The notes: a model not told the origin generated them from the sequence alone. A stretch of DNA of 64,000 nt from Bordetella genomosp. 2 (GCF_002261345.1 NZ_NEVT01000003.1:1302001-1366000); one strand, 5' to 3'; positions 16,880 to 26,267 are shown, counted from the stretch's first letter. Made by a program: numbers and translations.

Positions 16880-18244
16880 ATGGCGAATCTCGACCGGATC
16901 GTGAACGTTCAGATCTCCCTGAACACCACCGCGATCAAGGAACAATCGTTCTCCGACCTGCTGGTGCTGGGCGCGCACACGCTGTCAGTCAACCGCGTGC
17001 TGGTCGTCACCCAGGCCGACGAGCTGATCGAGCTGGGAATGTCCGCCGCCGACCCGCTGTACATGGCCGTGCGCGACTCGTTCAAGCAGATCCCGACCCT
17101 GAACCGTATGTATGTCGGGCGCCAACAGGTCGACGAGGCGGCCATCACGGTCACCGCAGCGGCGGAGGCCGCCTACTCGGTCACGCTGACCTGGCGCGAC
17201 GCCCAGGGCGCCGTGCAGACTGCGACGGCCGTCTACACGGGCCTGGCCGCAGACACCCCGGCCGCCATCGCCACCGGCCTGGTGGGGGCCATCAATGCCA
17301 CCGCCGCGCCAGTGACGGCGACTGCCACGGCCGCAGTGGTGTCGATCGACGCCGATGTCGCCGGCGCCGCTTTCGGCCTGTCGGTGGCGGGCAATCTGAC
17401 CATCAACGCCGCGACCAGCACCGAGACGCCGACCGAGGCGCTGACCGAGTGCCGGGCCGAGAATGGCGACTGGTACGGCGTGGTCCTGGCTTCGCGCGCC
17501 GAGGCGGACATTCTGGACGCCGCCGAATGGGTCGAGGCGAATCAGAAGCTCCAGTTTGTGGGCTCGGCCGACCCGGGCATCATCGATGCCGCGCTCAGCA
17601 CCGACCTGGCGTCGAAGCTGAAGGCCAAGAACTACTTCCGCACGGCCTGCTGGTACCACGCGCTGGCGGCGTCCGAATGGCTGGAGTCGGCCGTAGCCGC
17701 CAACCGCTTCACCTTCTACCCGGGTGCGGAGACGTGGGCCAACGTGAAGCTGGCCGGCATCACGGCTGACAACCTGCGCGAGGGCCAGGCCCAGGCAGCC
17801 TTCAACAAGAACGCCAACACTTTCGAGCCGTTCCGCAATTTCGCCATCACGCAGGGCGGCAAGGTGGCGGCGGGCGAGTGGATCGACGTCATCCGGTTCC
17901 GCGACTGGCTGGCCGAGCAGATCAAGATCGCCGTGGCGTCGGCCCTGATCAACGTCAAGGGCCAGCTGGGCAAGGTGCCGTACACCGATGGCGGCATCCA
18001 GATCGTCACGAACGCCATGCGCGGGGTGCTGGACCTGGGCGTGGCTCGCGGCGGCATCGCGCCGGAAGAGGTCGACGAAGACGGCCGCAAGATTCCGTCC
18101 TACACGGTTTCGGCGCCGCTGTCGGCCAACGTGCCCTTCAACGACAAGGCCAACCGCATCCTGCGCGACGTGTCATTCACGGCCCGACTGGCCGGCGCCA
18201 TCCACGCCGTCGAAATCAAGGGCAACCTGACCTACGAACTGTAA
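16880..18244 (+). CDS. DUF3383 tail sheath protein
   Basis: 454 residues. Sheath features are the N-terminal VNVQISLNTTAIKEQSFSD, the threaded middle domain rich in Ala/Thr (about 90-190), and the C-terminal WIDVIRFRDWLAEQIKIAV, then SYTVSAPLSANVPFNDKANR and ALINVKGQLGKVPYTD. It polymerises around the tube and contracts to drive the tube through the cell envelope. Its presence makes this a contractile-tailed phage. GGAG lies upstream of the ATG. Confidence 0.88.
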   Translation: MANLDRIVNVQISLNTTAIKEQSFSDLLVLGAHTLSVNRVLVVTQADELIELGMSAADPLYMAVRDSFKQIPTLNRMYVGRQQVDEAAITVTAAAEAAYSVTLTWRDAQGAVQTATAVYTGLAADTPAAIATGLVGAINATAAPVTATATAAVVSIDADVAGAAFGLSVAGNLTINAATSTETPTEALTECRAENGDWYGVVLASRAEADILDAAEWVEANQKLQFVGSADPGIIDAALSTDLASKLKAKNYFRTACWYHALAASEWLESAVAANRFTFYPGAETWANVKLAGITADNLREGQAQAAFNKNANTFEPFRNFAITQGGKVAAGEWIDVIRFRDWLAEQIKIAVASALINVKGQLGKVPYTDGGIQIVTNAMRGVLDLGVARGGIAPEEVDEDGRKIPSYTVSAPLSANVPFNDKANRILRDVSFTARLAGAIHAVEIKGNLTYEL

Positions 18245-18256
18245 TCGGAGCCGAGC

Positions 18257-18682
18257 ATGACGGTAAAAACCTACGACCCCGCGAAGGTCATCATCACCTT
18301 CGGGGCATCCACGATCACCGGCACGGCCGACGGTACGTTCGTCAATATCGAGCCGATCTCGGACGGCATCACGTCGCAGTCCGGCGCGGACGGCGAGGTG
18401 GCGCGGGCCATGTCGGCCGACCGCCGCCACCGTGTCACGATGACGCTGCAGCAGACCAGCCGTAGCAACGACGTGCTGTCGGGCTATCACGAAGCCGACC
18501 GGCTGAGCGGCGGTGGCGGCGCGTTGCCGCTCACCGTGCGCGACCTGCGCGGCACCACGCTTTTCGCTGCCACGGCCTGGGTGACCAGGATGCCGGCCAG
18601 CGAGTACGGCATCGAACTGGGCAACCGCGAATGGACGCTGGAAACCGGTCCGGCCGCGTACTTTGTCGGGGGCAATGACTGA
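18257..18682 (+). CDS. DUF3277 tail tube protein
   Basis: 141 residues, beta-sheet-rich, starting MTVKTYDPAKVIITFGASTI; the opening 'YDP.kV...fg...i.G.adgtfi.i' is characteristic of the DUF3277 tube family. It directly follows the sheath gene, the usual sheath-tube order, and its last base is the first base of the chaperone start. It stacks as rings to form the inner tube that carries DNA. Confidence 0.85.
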   Translation: MTVKTYDPAKVIITFGASTITGTADGTFVNIEPISDGITSQSGADGEVARAMSADRRHRVTMTLQQTSRSNDVLSGYHEADRLSGGGGALPLTVRDLRGTTLFAATAWVTRMPASEYGIELGNREWTLETGPAAYFVGGND

Positions 18683-19161
18683 TGAGCAAGCCCTACGAAG
18701 TCACCATCGGCCGCACGACCTTCTACATCCGGCGCTTCGATGCCTTCTCGGCGCTCGAGCTGTTCGGTGACCTGCAGCGGGACATCCTGCCGGCGGCCGG
18801 CGGCGCCCTGGCGGCGGTTTTCGGGCCCGAGGACAGCGCCAAGGACGAGCAGTCCATGTTGCAGGCCTTCCGCGAGCTCTCGACGACGCTGGACGGCAAG
18901 ACGCTGAAGGCCTGGGCGGATCGGCTCATCGACCCGGACCTGGTCGCCTATGAGCGGGACGGCGCCGAGCCCGCCAAGCTGGACAAGCGCGGCCGCGAAG
19001 CCGCCTTCGAGGACTTCACCGAGATCCTGGAGCTGATGTTCCACATCATCAAGTGGAACTGCGAAGGCCCTTTGGCGCGCTGGCTCGACCGTTTTGGCGA
19101 GGTCCGCGCCAAGATGGAGAGCCTGTCGGCAAGTTTAGGGAAGACCTCGAGCGCGAGCTGA
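18682..19161 (+). CDS. Tail assembly chaperone (gpG-like)
   Basis: 159 residues. The short beta N terminus (YEVTIGRTTFYIRRFDAFSALELFGDL split) and helical remainder match phage tail assembly chaperones encoded between tube and tape measure. It would coat the tape measure before tube polymerisation. Near its 3' end an overlapping -1 frame continues to the tape measure gene, which suggests the usual G/GT two-product arrangement by ribosomal frameshifting. Confidence 0.8.
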   Translation: MSKPYEVTIGRTTFYIRRFDAFSALELFGDLQRDILPAAGGALAAVFGPEDSAKDEQSMLQAFRELSTTLDGKTLKAWADRLIDPDLVAYERDGAEPAKLDKRGREAAFEDFTEILELMFHIIKWNCEGPLARWLDRFGEVRAKMESLSASLGKTSSAS

Positions 19162-19307
19162 TCATCTGGCGGCCGATCCTGGCCGGCCACGCCAGCCTGG
19201 CCGACGTCAAAGCCGGCCGGGTCGACCTGCTGGACCTGCTCAAGATCAACGCGCTACTCGATGCGCAAGAGGCTGCCCAGGAGGCCGCCGCCCGAAAGAA
19301 GAGGTAA
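19137..19307 (+). CDS. -1 frame extension of the tail chaperone (GT-type product)
   Basis: In the -1 frame relative to the chaperone, about 57 codons run from within its last 10 codons to a TAA four bases before the tape measure ATG. They read REDLERELIIWRPILAG followed by SLADVKAGRVDLLDLLKINA and a Gln/Ala-rich end, a coherent helical protein. No good start codon precedes the meaningful part, so frameshifting from the chaperone is the likely route. The best slip point I see is TTA (19135) re-pairing to TTT; it is not a canonical X-XXY-YYZ heptamer. Confidence 0.6.
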   Translation, partial: REDLERELIIWRPILAGHASLADVKAGRVDLLDLLKINALLDAQEAAQEAAARKKR

Positions 19308-19310
19308 CCC

Positions 19311-21173
19311 ATGGCTGTAGTCCGCGAACTGGTGACGCTGCTGCGCTATCAGGTCGACCAGTCCGGCCTGCGTGCCTACCAGCAGCGCGCCGTCACGGTG
19401 GCCGACCGCCTGCGGCGCGGCATGCGCGTGGTGCGCGACGCCGGCGTCGGTGCCATGCAAGGCGTCCGCCTGGGCGTGCAGGACGTGCTGCGCGAGCAGC
19501 GGGCATTGAACGCCGCCCAACGGCGGGGTGTGGCCGAAACCCGAAAGATGGGTGACGGTTACAGCCGCGTGGGCGGCCTGATTCGTGGGGTTCTGACGGG
19601 GATTTCGGCGCTGAGCACCGCCCGGGTGGCCGACGAGTGGGCGAGCGTGCGCGGCCGCGTGAGCCTGGTGACCGACAGCATCGCCGAACAGGAGCAGGCT
19701 CTGCGTAGCCTATTCCGAATCGCCCAGGACACCCGGCAGCAGTACGTTGCCACGGCCGACCTGTTCCAGTCGGTCCAGCGCAACCGGAAAGAGCTGGATC
19801 TGACGCTGGCGGACTCGCTGCAGCTGACGAAGACCATCGGCCAAGCGCTGACCATTGGCGGCGGCAGTACTTCCGCTCAGCAGGCGGCGCTGGTGCAACT
19901 GAGCCAGGCCCTCGGCTCGGGCGTCCTCCGCGGCGAAGAACTGAACTCTGTGCTCGAACAGGCGCCGCGCCTGGCTCAGGCGATTGCGGAGGCTTTCGAC
20001 GTTCCGGTCGGCAAGCTGAAGGAGCTCGGCGAGCAAGGCAAGCTGGCAAGCAAGGACCTGGCCAAGGGTTTGCTCATGCAGGCCGGCAAACTGGCGCGCG
20101 AATTCGACCGGATGCCGAAGACTTTCGGCGCGGCCTGGACCCTGATCACGAACAAATGGGGCCAGATTGTCGACTCCATGAACCGGGCGTCGGGAGCCAG
20201 CGAGGTCTTCTTCGCGGTCACCAAGCGCGTGGTCGACAACCTCGGCGACATCGCCAAGGTCGGCGCGCTGGCCGCGCTGTCATACGGCATCGTGCGGGTG
20301 ACGCGACTGCTGCGGGCCATGCGCACGGCCGCCTGGGCTTCGCTGGGGCCATATCTGGCCATCGCGGCGGCGCTGGGCGCGGTCTACCTGATCGGCCAGG
20401 ACATCTGGGTGTGGCTGCAGGGCGGCGACTCCATCCTGGGAACCCTCGTGGGTCGGGTGGAGGACTGGCAGTTTCAGCTCGACTCGATCCTGATCGTGGC
20501 CAAGGAGATCTGGTGGGCCATCGAGAATATCGGCACGGCGCTGGCCAACAGCATTGGCGAGGCCCTGGGCCTGAGCGTCACGTTCACCGACCTGGGCGAC
20601 GTGGCACGCACGGTGTTCCGCGCGATCCTGGCGACGATCCGTTGGGCGCTGGGTATCGTCCGGGACCAGCTGAAGGCGGTCGCCGCCGTGTTCCGCGGGG
20701 ACTGGGAGACGGCAGGGGAGCTGGCCAAGAAGGCTTTCACCAGTCTCCTGCAGCCCCTGGTGCTGCTCAAGGACAAGGCCGTCGAGGTCATGCAGAACAT
20801 CGGCAAGGCCATCCAGGAATGGGTGACTGACAAGCTCCAGGCGGCCAAGCGGGCGCTCGAAAGTCTGCTGCCTGCCGGCTGGTCGGATTCGGAGCAGGCC
20901 AAGCGCATGAAGGGCGTCAATGCCACCTTGCGCGAGTATCTGCCCGATTTCCTGTTCGGGAATGCCTATGGCGTGTCGCCGGCCAGCGTCCAGCGCGCCG
21001 GCGCGGGGGGCGGCGTGACGGTGCAGAACAATATCGGCGGCGTCACCGTCAACGCGCCCAACGCGAACCCGGCCAGCGTCGCCGCGGCGACCCAGAAGGG
21101 CGTCGGCGGGGCGCTGAATCGCTATGGCAACCCCTTCGGCTCCGATGTTCCTATGGTTGAGGTGAGCCCATGA
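19311..21173 (+). CDS. Tape measure protein
   Basis: 620 residues. The N-terminal coiled region is followed by a tape-measure domain (FRIAQDTRQQYVATADLFQ, then LGSGVLRGEELNSVLEQAPR and EAFDVPVGKLKELGEQGKL), hydrophobic helices around 340-370 (SLGPYLAIAAALGAVYLIGQ), and a Gly/Asn-rich C terminus (VTVQNNIGGVTVNAPN). It sets tail length and is ejected ahead of the DNA. The modest length implies a fairly short tail. The stop overlaps the next start (ATGA). Confidence 0.9.
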   Translation: MAVVRELVTLLRYQVDQSGLRAYQQRAVTVADRLRRGMRVVRDAGVGAMQGVRLGVQDVLREQRALNAAQRRGVAETRKMGDGYSRVGGLIRGVLTGISALSTARVADEWASVRGRVSLVTDSIAEQEQALRSLFRIAQDTRQQYVATADLFQSVQRNRKELDLTLADSLQLTKTIGQALTIGGGSTSAQQAALVQLSQALGSGVLRGEELNSVLEQAPRLAQAIAEAFDVPVGKLKELGEQGKLASKDLAKGLLMQAGKLAREFDRMPKTFGAAWTLITNKWGQIVDSMNRASGASEVFFAVTKRVVDNLGDIAKVGALAALSYGIVRVTRLLRAMRTAAWASLGPYLAIAAALGAVYLIGQDIWVWLQGGDSILGTLVGRVEDWQFQLDSILIVAKEIWWAIENIGTALANSIGEALGLSVTFTDLGDVARTVFRAILATIRWALGIVRDQLKAVAAVFRGDWETAGELAKKAFTSLLQPLVLLKDKAVEVMQNIGKAIQEWVTDKLQAAKRALESLLPAGWSDSEQAKRMKGVNATLREYLPDFLFGNAYGVSPASVQRAGAGGGVTVQNNIGGVTVNAPNANPASVAAATQKGVGGALNRYGNPFGSDVPMVEVSP

Positions 21174-21730
21174 GCTTCGTTTCGCTGGTCTTCGGTCAAG
21201 GCTTCGCCCAGAGCTCCGTCGGGGCGGTTACCCTCGATGCGCTCCTGGGCGAGACCACCGAGTTGAACAGCCGCGCGACAGAATATGTGGTCGAGGACGG
21301 CCCGCCGGTGACCGACCATATCGTCCAGGACTCGGAGCAGCTGCATCTCTCGGGGTGGATCACGTCGGCGGACCTGACGCTATTCGGCGCCCAGGGGCGG
21401 TCGAAGCTGGTTTCGGCCAAGGCTGCCTTGCGCCGGATCCACGCCGAGCGGTTGCCGGTGACGGTCACCACAGGCCTCGACGTGTATGTCGACATGGCCA
21501 TGGAGTCCTGCAAGATCGAGCGGACCAACGAGGGCGAGTTCTTCAGCGTCCAGTGCGGCTTCCGCAAGATTCGCAAGGTGGCGCTGCGCACCGCGGATAT
21601 CCCGCCGGCCAAGGTGGCCGTGTCTGCCAAGGGCAAGGCTGGCCAGACCAAGACCAACGCCGGCAAGGCCGACACGCCCGAGGCCACGCCGAAGCAGCAG
21701 TCGGACCTGTACCGGATCCTGAACAGATGA
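21170..21730 (+). CDS. Dit-like baseplate protein
   Basis: 186 residues. The beta-rich N terminus with LDALLGETTELNSRATEYVVED and PPVTDHIVQDSEQLHLSGWI resembles the Dit-like N-terminal domain of baseplate hub proteins that follow tape measure genes. The C-terminal ~40 residues are Lys/Ala-rich and disordered. It would form the first baseplate ring linking the tube end to the hub. Coupled by ATGA overlaps at both ends. Confidence 0.7.
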   Translation: MSFVSLVFGQGFAQSSVGAVTLDALLGETTELNSRATEYVVEDGPPVTDHIVQDSEQLHLSGWITSADLTLFGAQGRSKLVSAKAALRRIHAERLPVTVTTGLDVYVDMAMESCKIERTNEGEFFSVQCGFRKIRKVALRTADIPPAKVAVSAKGKAGQTKTNAGKADTPEATPKQQSDLYRILNR

Positions 21731-22059
21731 TCACCATTCCCGTCATCGACGCCAACGACAGCCTCACAGAGGTCGAGCTGGAGGGCGGCACGTACTTTTT
21801 GCGGCTGTCCTGGAACAGCGAGGCCGCCCTCTGGGTGCTGGGCATCGAGAACGCCAACAATGAGGTCATCATCGCCGGCATCGCCCTGGTGCCTGACACG
21901 CCGCTGCTTACCCAGTACCGATACCTGCCGCTGCCGCCAGGTGAGATCGTGGCGCTGGCACCCGACCGACGCGACACGATCAGCCGGGAGGCACTGCCGT
22001 CTGGCGACGTGACGCTGGTTTACGTGACGGCGCAGGAGGTGGTCAGTGGCACGGTTTAA
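21727..22059 (+). CDS. Baseplate plug protein (Pam3 gp18-like)
   Basis: 110 residues, all beta: TIPVIDANDSLTEVELEGG, YFLRLSWNSEAALWVLGI and a LTQYRYLPLPPGEIVAL strand pair. The pattern 'y.l.l.wN.r...W.ldi....g..i..gi.l' with a final short strand is that of the small baseplate plug found in simple contractile phages. It probably blocks the tube lumen until ejection. Starts in an ATGA overlap and overlaps the hub gene by 14 bases. Confidence 0.7.
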   Translation: MITIPVIDANDSLTEVELEGGTYFLRLSWNSEAALWVLGIENANNEVIIAGIALVPDTPLLTQYRYLPLPPGEIVALAPDRRDTISREALPSGDVTLVYVTAQEVVSGTV

Positions 22060-22960
22060 TCGGGTATACAGGCTGTTGATGGGCAAGGCTGGCCAGACGG
22101 GCGTCGAGATCACCCAGCCGCTGCGCATCACCTTCGAGATCGAGAAAACCACCAGCGAGCAGCCGAATCCGCACAAGATCCGCGTCTACAACCTGGCCGC
22201 CGCCACGCGGCGCGCCATCGAGGAGCCGGACCTGCGCTGTGTGCTCTACGCCGGCTACGCAGAGGAGCACGGGCCCATCCTGATGGCGGCGGGCGCCATC
22301 ACGTTCGCCTACACCGCCTACGACGGGCCGGACGTGTTCACCGAGCTGGAGGTGCGCGACGGCTATGTCGAGATCCGCGATACCGCCGTCTCCCTGGGCT
22401 ACGGGCCCGGCGCCCGCGCCTCGGTCATCGTGCGCGAGATCGCCAGGCAGATGGGGCTGCCCCTGATCCTGGAGGACGACGCCCCGGACCGGACATGGGC
22501 GCACGGCTTCTCGTTCTACGGGCCGGCACGCCAGGCCCTGCACAAGGTGGTGGCCGGCACGGGCCTGGAGTGGTCCATCCAGAACCAGCAACTGCAGGTT
22601 ATCGCCCGGGGCGGCACTACGCGGCGGCAGGCGGTCGTGCTGGCTGCCGACAGTGGCCTGCTGGGGTATCCGGAGCGCACGCGCGAGGGCGCGCGCGAGA
22701 AAGCCAAGGTGAAGGACCGGGACACCGGCGAGATCCGGCAGATCGTCAGCGCCCAGCAGCAACGCGAAGGCTGGCGCGTCTCGTCGCTGCTCTTGCCATC
22801 GATCAACGCCGGCGACCTGGTGAAGCTGGAAAGCCGCAGTGTGCAGGGCTTCTACCGCGCCGACGGCGTGCGCCACGTCGGCGACAGTGCGGGCGGCGAC
22901 TGGCAGACCCAGCTAGACCTGGTGGACCGCTACGCGCCGCCCAAGAAGAAACAGCCATGA
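22046..22960 (+). CDS. Baseplate hub protein (gp27/gpD-like)
   Basis: 304 residues from a GTG start preceded by CAGGAGG. Features include LRITFEIEKTTSEQPNPHKIRVYNL near the start (split across strands), a middle domain (SVIVREIARQMGLPLILEDD) and the SSLLLPSINAGDLVKLES stretch typical of phage hub proteins. It forms the trimeric hub that holds the spike. A late lysine-rich tail ends in ATGA overlap with the spike gene. Confidence 0.78.
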   Translation: MARFNRVYRLLMGKAGQTGVEITQPLRITFEIEKTTSEQPNPHKIRVYNLAAATRRAIEEPDLRCVLYAGYAEEHGPILMAAGAITFAYTAYDGPDVFTELEVRDGYVEIRDTAVSLGYGPGARASVIVREIARQMGLPLILEDDAPDRTWAHGFSFYGPARQALHKVVAGTGLEWSIQNQQLQVIARGGTTRRQAVVLAADSGLLGYPERTREGAREKAKVKDRDTGEIRQIVSAQQQREGWRVSSLLLPSINAGDLVKLESRSVQGFYRADGVRHVGDSAGGDWQTQLDLVDRYAPPKKKQP

Positions 22961-23652
22961 CCGACCCTGTAACCGACCTGCGCCGCCTGATCGCCGCCGA
23001 GCTCGCCGAGGTGCACACCACTTTGCCCGGCGTGATCGTGGCCTACGACGGCAGCACTGCAGTGGTCCGGCCGGCGCTGCCCAAGCAGCTCGCCAACGGC
23101 CAGGTGTTGCCGGCGCCCCAGATCGTCAGCGTGCCCGTATGCTGGCCGGTCGGCGACGTGGCGGGGGCGCTAGCGCTGATCAGCGTGCCGCTGAAGCCGG
23201 GTGATCCGGTCGTGTTGCACTTTTCCGAGCGCGCGCTGGAATCGTGGCTGGCCGGCGGCGACGGACCGCCCGATGACCCGCGCCAGTTCGACCTGACGGA
23301 CGCCTTCGCCGCGCCCGTGGTCAGGCCAGGTGCGGCGGCAGCAGACACCGAGCATGTCAGCGTCCAGTACGGGCCCGGCTCGATGAAGATCGCGGCTGAC
23401 GGCACCCTGACCATTCGCGTGCCGCGCAAGCACGTCATTGCCGACGAGACGGTGTTCGACAGCCCCGTCACGATCAATGGGCTACTCACCTACACCCAAG
23501 GGATGACGGGCGAGGGGGGCGACGGCGCGACGATCCGTATCCGGGGCAACGTGGCTTTCGAGGATGGGTCGCTGACCCACAACGGCAAGGATGTGGGCGA
23601 TAGCCACCGCCACGGCCTGCCGGACGGCGGCGCCACGGATGAACCGCTATGA
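22957..23652 (+). CDS. Baseplate spike protein (Gp138/gpV-like)
   Basis: 231 residues. An N-terminal OB-fold-like half (LPGVIVAYDGSTAVVRPAL, VPVCWPVGDVAGALALISV, PLKPGDPVVLHFSERALESW) is followed by repetitive beta-helix-like sequence (VSVQYGPGSMKIAADGTLTI) and a C terminus SLTHNGKDVGDSHRHG; such DSHxH ends bind iron at spike tips in related phages. It is the cell-puncturing tip. Starts within the hub stop (ATGA). Confidence 0.83.
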   Translation: MTDPVTDLRRLIAAELAEVHTTLPGVIVAYDGSTAVVRPALPKQLANGQVLPAPQIVSVPVCWPVGDVAGALALISVPLKPGDPVVLHFSERALESWLAGGDGPPDDPRQFDLTDAFAAPVVRPGAAAADTEHVSVQYGPGSMKIAADGTLTIRVPRKHVIADETVFDSPVTINGLLTYTQGMTGEGGDGATIRIRGNVAFEDGSLTHNGKDVGDSHRHGLPDGGATDEPL

Positions 23653-24008
23653 GCCTTGATCTGAAACTCGCTGACGACCACGACCTGGCCCTGTCGTCGG
23701 CCGGCGATGCCCGATTGCTCGATGGCGCCGAGCGCATCGCCCAGCAAATCAAGGTGACGCTGCTGACGTTCCTGGGCGAATGGTTCCTGGACACGGATTT
23801 CGGTGTCCCCTATCTGGAGCAGGTGCTGATCAAGGCTCCGCAGCGCGCCCAGCTCGAGGCTGTGTTCCGGGCCCGGATCGCTGACGTGCCGGGCGTGCGT
23901 GGTGTGCGCCGCCTTGACCTGCAGATCGAGCGTGCGCTGCGGCGCCTGCGCGTCGAGTTCGAAGCCGAGACGGACGAGGGCATCGTGACCCTCCAGTTCG
24001 TCCTGTAA
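23649..24008 (+). CDS. Baseplate wedge protein (gp25/gpW-like)
   Basis: 119 residues. The core ERIAQQIKVTLLTFLGEWFL and DTDFGVPYLEQVL is the signature of gp25-like/DUF2634-type wedge proteins ('l...L.t..GEw..d...GvP'). It anchors the first sheath disc to the baseplate and helps start sheath assembly. ATGA overlap with the spike gene. Confidence 0.85.
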   Translation: MSLDLKLADDHDLALSSAGDARLLDGAERIAQQIKVTLLTFLGEWFLDTDFGVPYLEQVLIKAPQRAQLEAVFRARIADVPGVRGVRRLDLQIERALRRLRVEFEAETDEGIVTLQFVL

Positions 24009-24030
24009 CCCCTAATTCTGAGGTTTCCCT

Positions 24031-25482
24031 ATGGCCTACGGCGTTACGCCGGACGGGTTCGTGCGCCCGCGTCTGCCCGAAATCCGGCAGGAGATCGTTG
24101 CCGACTTCACGGCGCGCCTGCGTGCGGCCGGCTACACCGGCGATGTGCAGACGCGACCTGACAGCATTCTCGGGCTGCTCATCGACACCTTCGCCGAGCG
24201 CGAGACGGCCTTGTGGGAGCAGGCCGAAGGCGTGTATTACGCCATGTACCCGGGTTCGGCTATCGGCGTTTCCCTGGACCGGGCGGTGTCCTTCACCGGC
24301 GTCAGGCGCTTGGGCGACGAGAAGTCGCGCGGCTATGTGGTGCTGTATGGCCAGCAGGGCACCACGGTGCCGGCCGGCTCCCAAATCAGCAACCAGCTGA
24401 CGCAGACCATCTGGGCCACCGCGGCGGATGCCGTGATCAGCGCCGGCGGCGCGGCCGACGTGTCGATCGTGCCGACGGTGGCGCCCGGCGCCACGTACAC
24501 GGTGACTCTCGACGGCACCCCCTACAGCTACACGTCGGACATCACGCCCACCGTGGCCGAGATTCTGGCCGGGTTGGTGGCGGCGCTCAGCACGACCGAG
24601 TACGACGTCTCGAGCAACGGCGCGGCGGTGCGGATCCAGTCCGACGGCCGGCAGGCCTTCGGCGTGTCCCTGTCTGCGAACCTCACCGTAGACCAGTTGG
24701 GCACTCCCGTCCTCGCTGAGACGCTGGAGCCGATGGTGGAGGAGGCTGCGCCAGGGACGCTGACGGGCATCATCACGCGAATCAACGGCTGGGACGCCGT
24801 GAACAACCTGCAGGCCGCAGCCCCAGGTCGCCTGGCCGAGAACGACGCCGAGCTGCGCGCGCGCTACCCCAGCGGTCTGGCGCGGCTGGGCGCGGCGACG
24901 CTGCCCAGCATCTCGCCGAATGTGCGCGACAAAGTGCAGGGCGTGACCGCCATCAAGGTCTACCAGAACAACACCGACGTGGTGGACGCTTCCGGTCGGC
25001 CGCCACATTCGCTGCACGTGGTGGTGGATGGGGGCCTCGACGACGAGATCGGCGCGGCCATATTCCAGACCGTGGCGGCTGGCATCGACACGCATGGCGC
25101 TGTCGTTGTCACGGTGAAGGACTCCGAGGGGGCGAACCATGACATCCGGTTCGACCGGCCGGCGCCCGTCTATGTCTGGGTGAAGGCGCAGCTGACGCTG
25201 CTGCCCAGCACCGAGCAGGAGTTTCCAACTGACGGCTACGCGCAGGTGGCGGCATCGATCCTGGCGACTGGCCAGGCGCACCAGATCAGCCAGGACGTGC
25301 TGCAGCAGCGCTTCTACTGCGGCATCTACCAGACGCCCGGCATCGCCGTCGTGGCGCTGGCGTTCGCGCACTCCACGGATCCTGGCTTTATGCCGGGCCC
25401 GGGTGACTACAGCTCCGACAACATCGCCATTCAGGAATACGAGGTCGCCAAGTTCGACGCCAGCCGTATCGAGGTGACCTGA
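24031..25482 (+). CDS. Baseplate J-like protein
   Basis: 483 residues. J-family features are the N-terminal DFTARLRAAGYTGDVQTRPDS with LLIDTFAERETALWEQAEGV, a middle insert (VTLDGTPYSYTSDITPTVAE), the AAAPGRLAENDAELRARYP motif near 270, and a C-terminal domain with WVKAQLTLLPSTEQEFPT. It makes the wedge that links sheath, hub and fibres. Its last base is the first base of the next start. Confidence 0.9.
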   Translation: MAYGVTPDGFVRPRLPEIRQEIVADFTARLRAAGYTGDVQTRPDSILGLLIDTFAERETALWEQAEGVYYAMYPGSAIGVSLDRAVSFTGVRRLGDEKSRGYVVLYGQQGTTVPAGSQISNQLTQTIWATAADAVISAGGAADVSIVPTVAPGATYTVTLDGTPYSYTSDITPTVAEILAGLVAALSTTEYDVSSNGAAVRIQSDGRQAFGVSLSANLTVDQLGTPVLAETLEPMVEEAAPGTLTGIITRINGWDAVNNLQAAAPGRLAENDAELRARYPSGLARLGAATLPSISPNVRDKVQGVTAIKVYQNNTDVVDASGRPPHSLHVVVDGGLDDEIGAAIFQTVAAGIDTHGAVVVTVKDSEGANHDIRFDRPAPVYVWVKAQLTLLPSTEQEFPTDGYAQVAASILATGQAHQISQDVLQQRFYCGIYQTPGIAVVALAFAHSTDPGFMPGPGDYSSDNIAIQEYEVAKFDASRIEVT

Positions 25483-26246
25483 TGGACCTGAACCAAGACC
25501 ACGGCCTGATCGCCTGGAACCACTGGCTGACGCAGTTCGAAGGCAAGCCGCGATTGCAGGCCTTGGTCCGGGCGCTTCTCCAGCCTGCCGACGGCCTGCA
25601 GGGCGCCCTGCGCGATCTGTACGAAAAGCGCTGGCTGGACACCGCCGAGGGCAAGCAGCTCGACGGCATCGGCGAGATCGTCGGGCTGTCGCGCGTCGTC
25701 GAGAAAGCGGTCTACGTTCAGTTCTTTGGCTTCAACGGGCAGCCCAATATCGGGGGCTTCGGCGAGGCGCGCATGCGCCATCGGTTTGAGCAGTCGGTGG
25801 CGGGTTCGTTGACCCTGCTCGACCACGAGTACAGGAAGCTCCTGTACTGGAAGATCGCGCTGAACAATGGCCACGGAACGACGCCGGAGATCATCGCGGC
25901 CATCAAGCCAATTTTCGACGTGTCGCGCGTGATCGTCGAGAACGCCGGCAACGCCAAGATCACGGTCTGGATGAACCGGTTGCCCAAGCCCGGCGAAGCG
26001 TTGCTGAACGATCCGGAGCGCTGGATTCCCGTCGCCGCTGGCGTGGGCATCAAGCGGGTGACGGTGTCAGGCGAAAAGCCATTCGGCTTCAAGAGCCAGG
26101 GATTCTTCGGCTTCGGTGTCGGTGTGTTCGCCCACAACATCAAAAGCGGTCCGGGCGGTGGATGTTTCGCCGTCAGCAACGGCTATGCGCCCACGTATTT
26201 TGCAGGCGAGTACACGGCGACCACGACCTGCTACCCGACCAGCTAA
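25482..26246 (+). CDS. DUF2612 baseplate/tail protein
   Basis: 254 residues. The N-terminal part (LLQPADGLQGALRDLYEKRW, LDTAEGKQLDGIGEIVGLSR, FFGFNGQPNIGGFGEARMRH) matches DUF2612, a family placed like gpI of P2 at the end of the baseplate genes. The Gly/Phe-rich C terminus (SQGFFGFGVGVFAHNIKSG) may bind the fibre. It probably connects the baseplate to the fibre encoded next. Confidence 0.8.
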   Translation: MDLNQDHGLIAWNHWLTQFEGKPRLQALVRALLQPADGLQGALRDLYEKRWLDTAEGKQLDGIGEIVGLSRVVEKAVYVQFFGFNGQPNIGGFGEARMRHRFEQSVAGSLTLLDHEYRKLLYWKIALNNGHGTTPEIIAAIKPIFDVSRVIVENAGNAKITVWMNRLPKPGEALLNDPERWIPVAAGVGIKRVTVSGEKPFGFKSQGFFGFGVGVFAHNIKSGPGGGCFAVSNGYAPTYFAGEYTATTTCYPTS

Positions 26247-26267
26247 ACCCAATCGGAAGAGTGACAT

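Noticed and set aside
23830..25371. Long minus-strand frame across the baseplate genes
   Set aside because: Shadow of the gp25-like and J-like genes; no motif and unusual composition.
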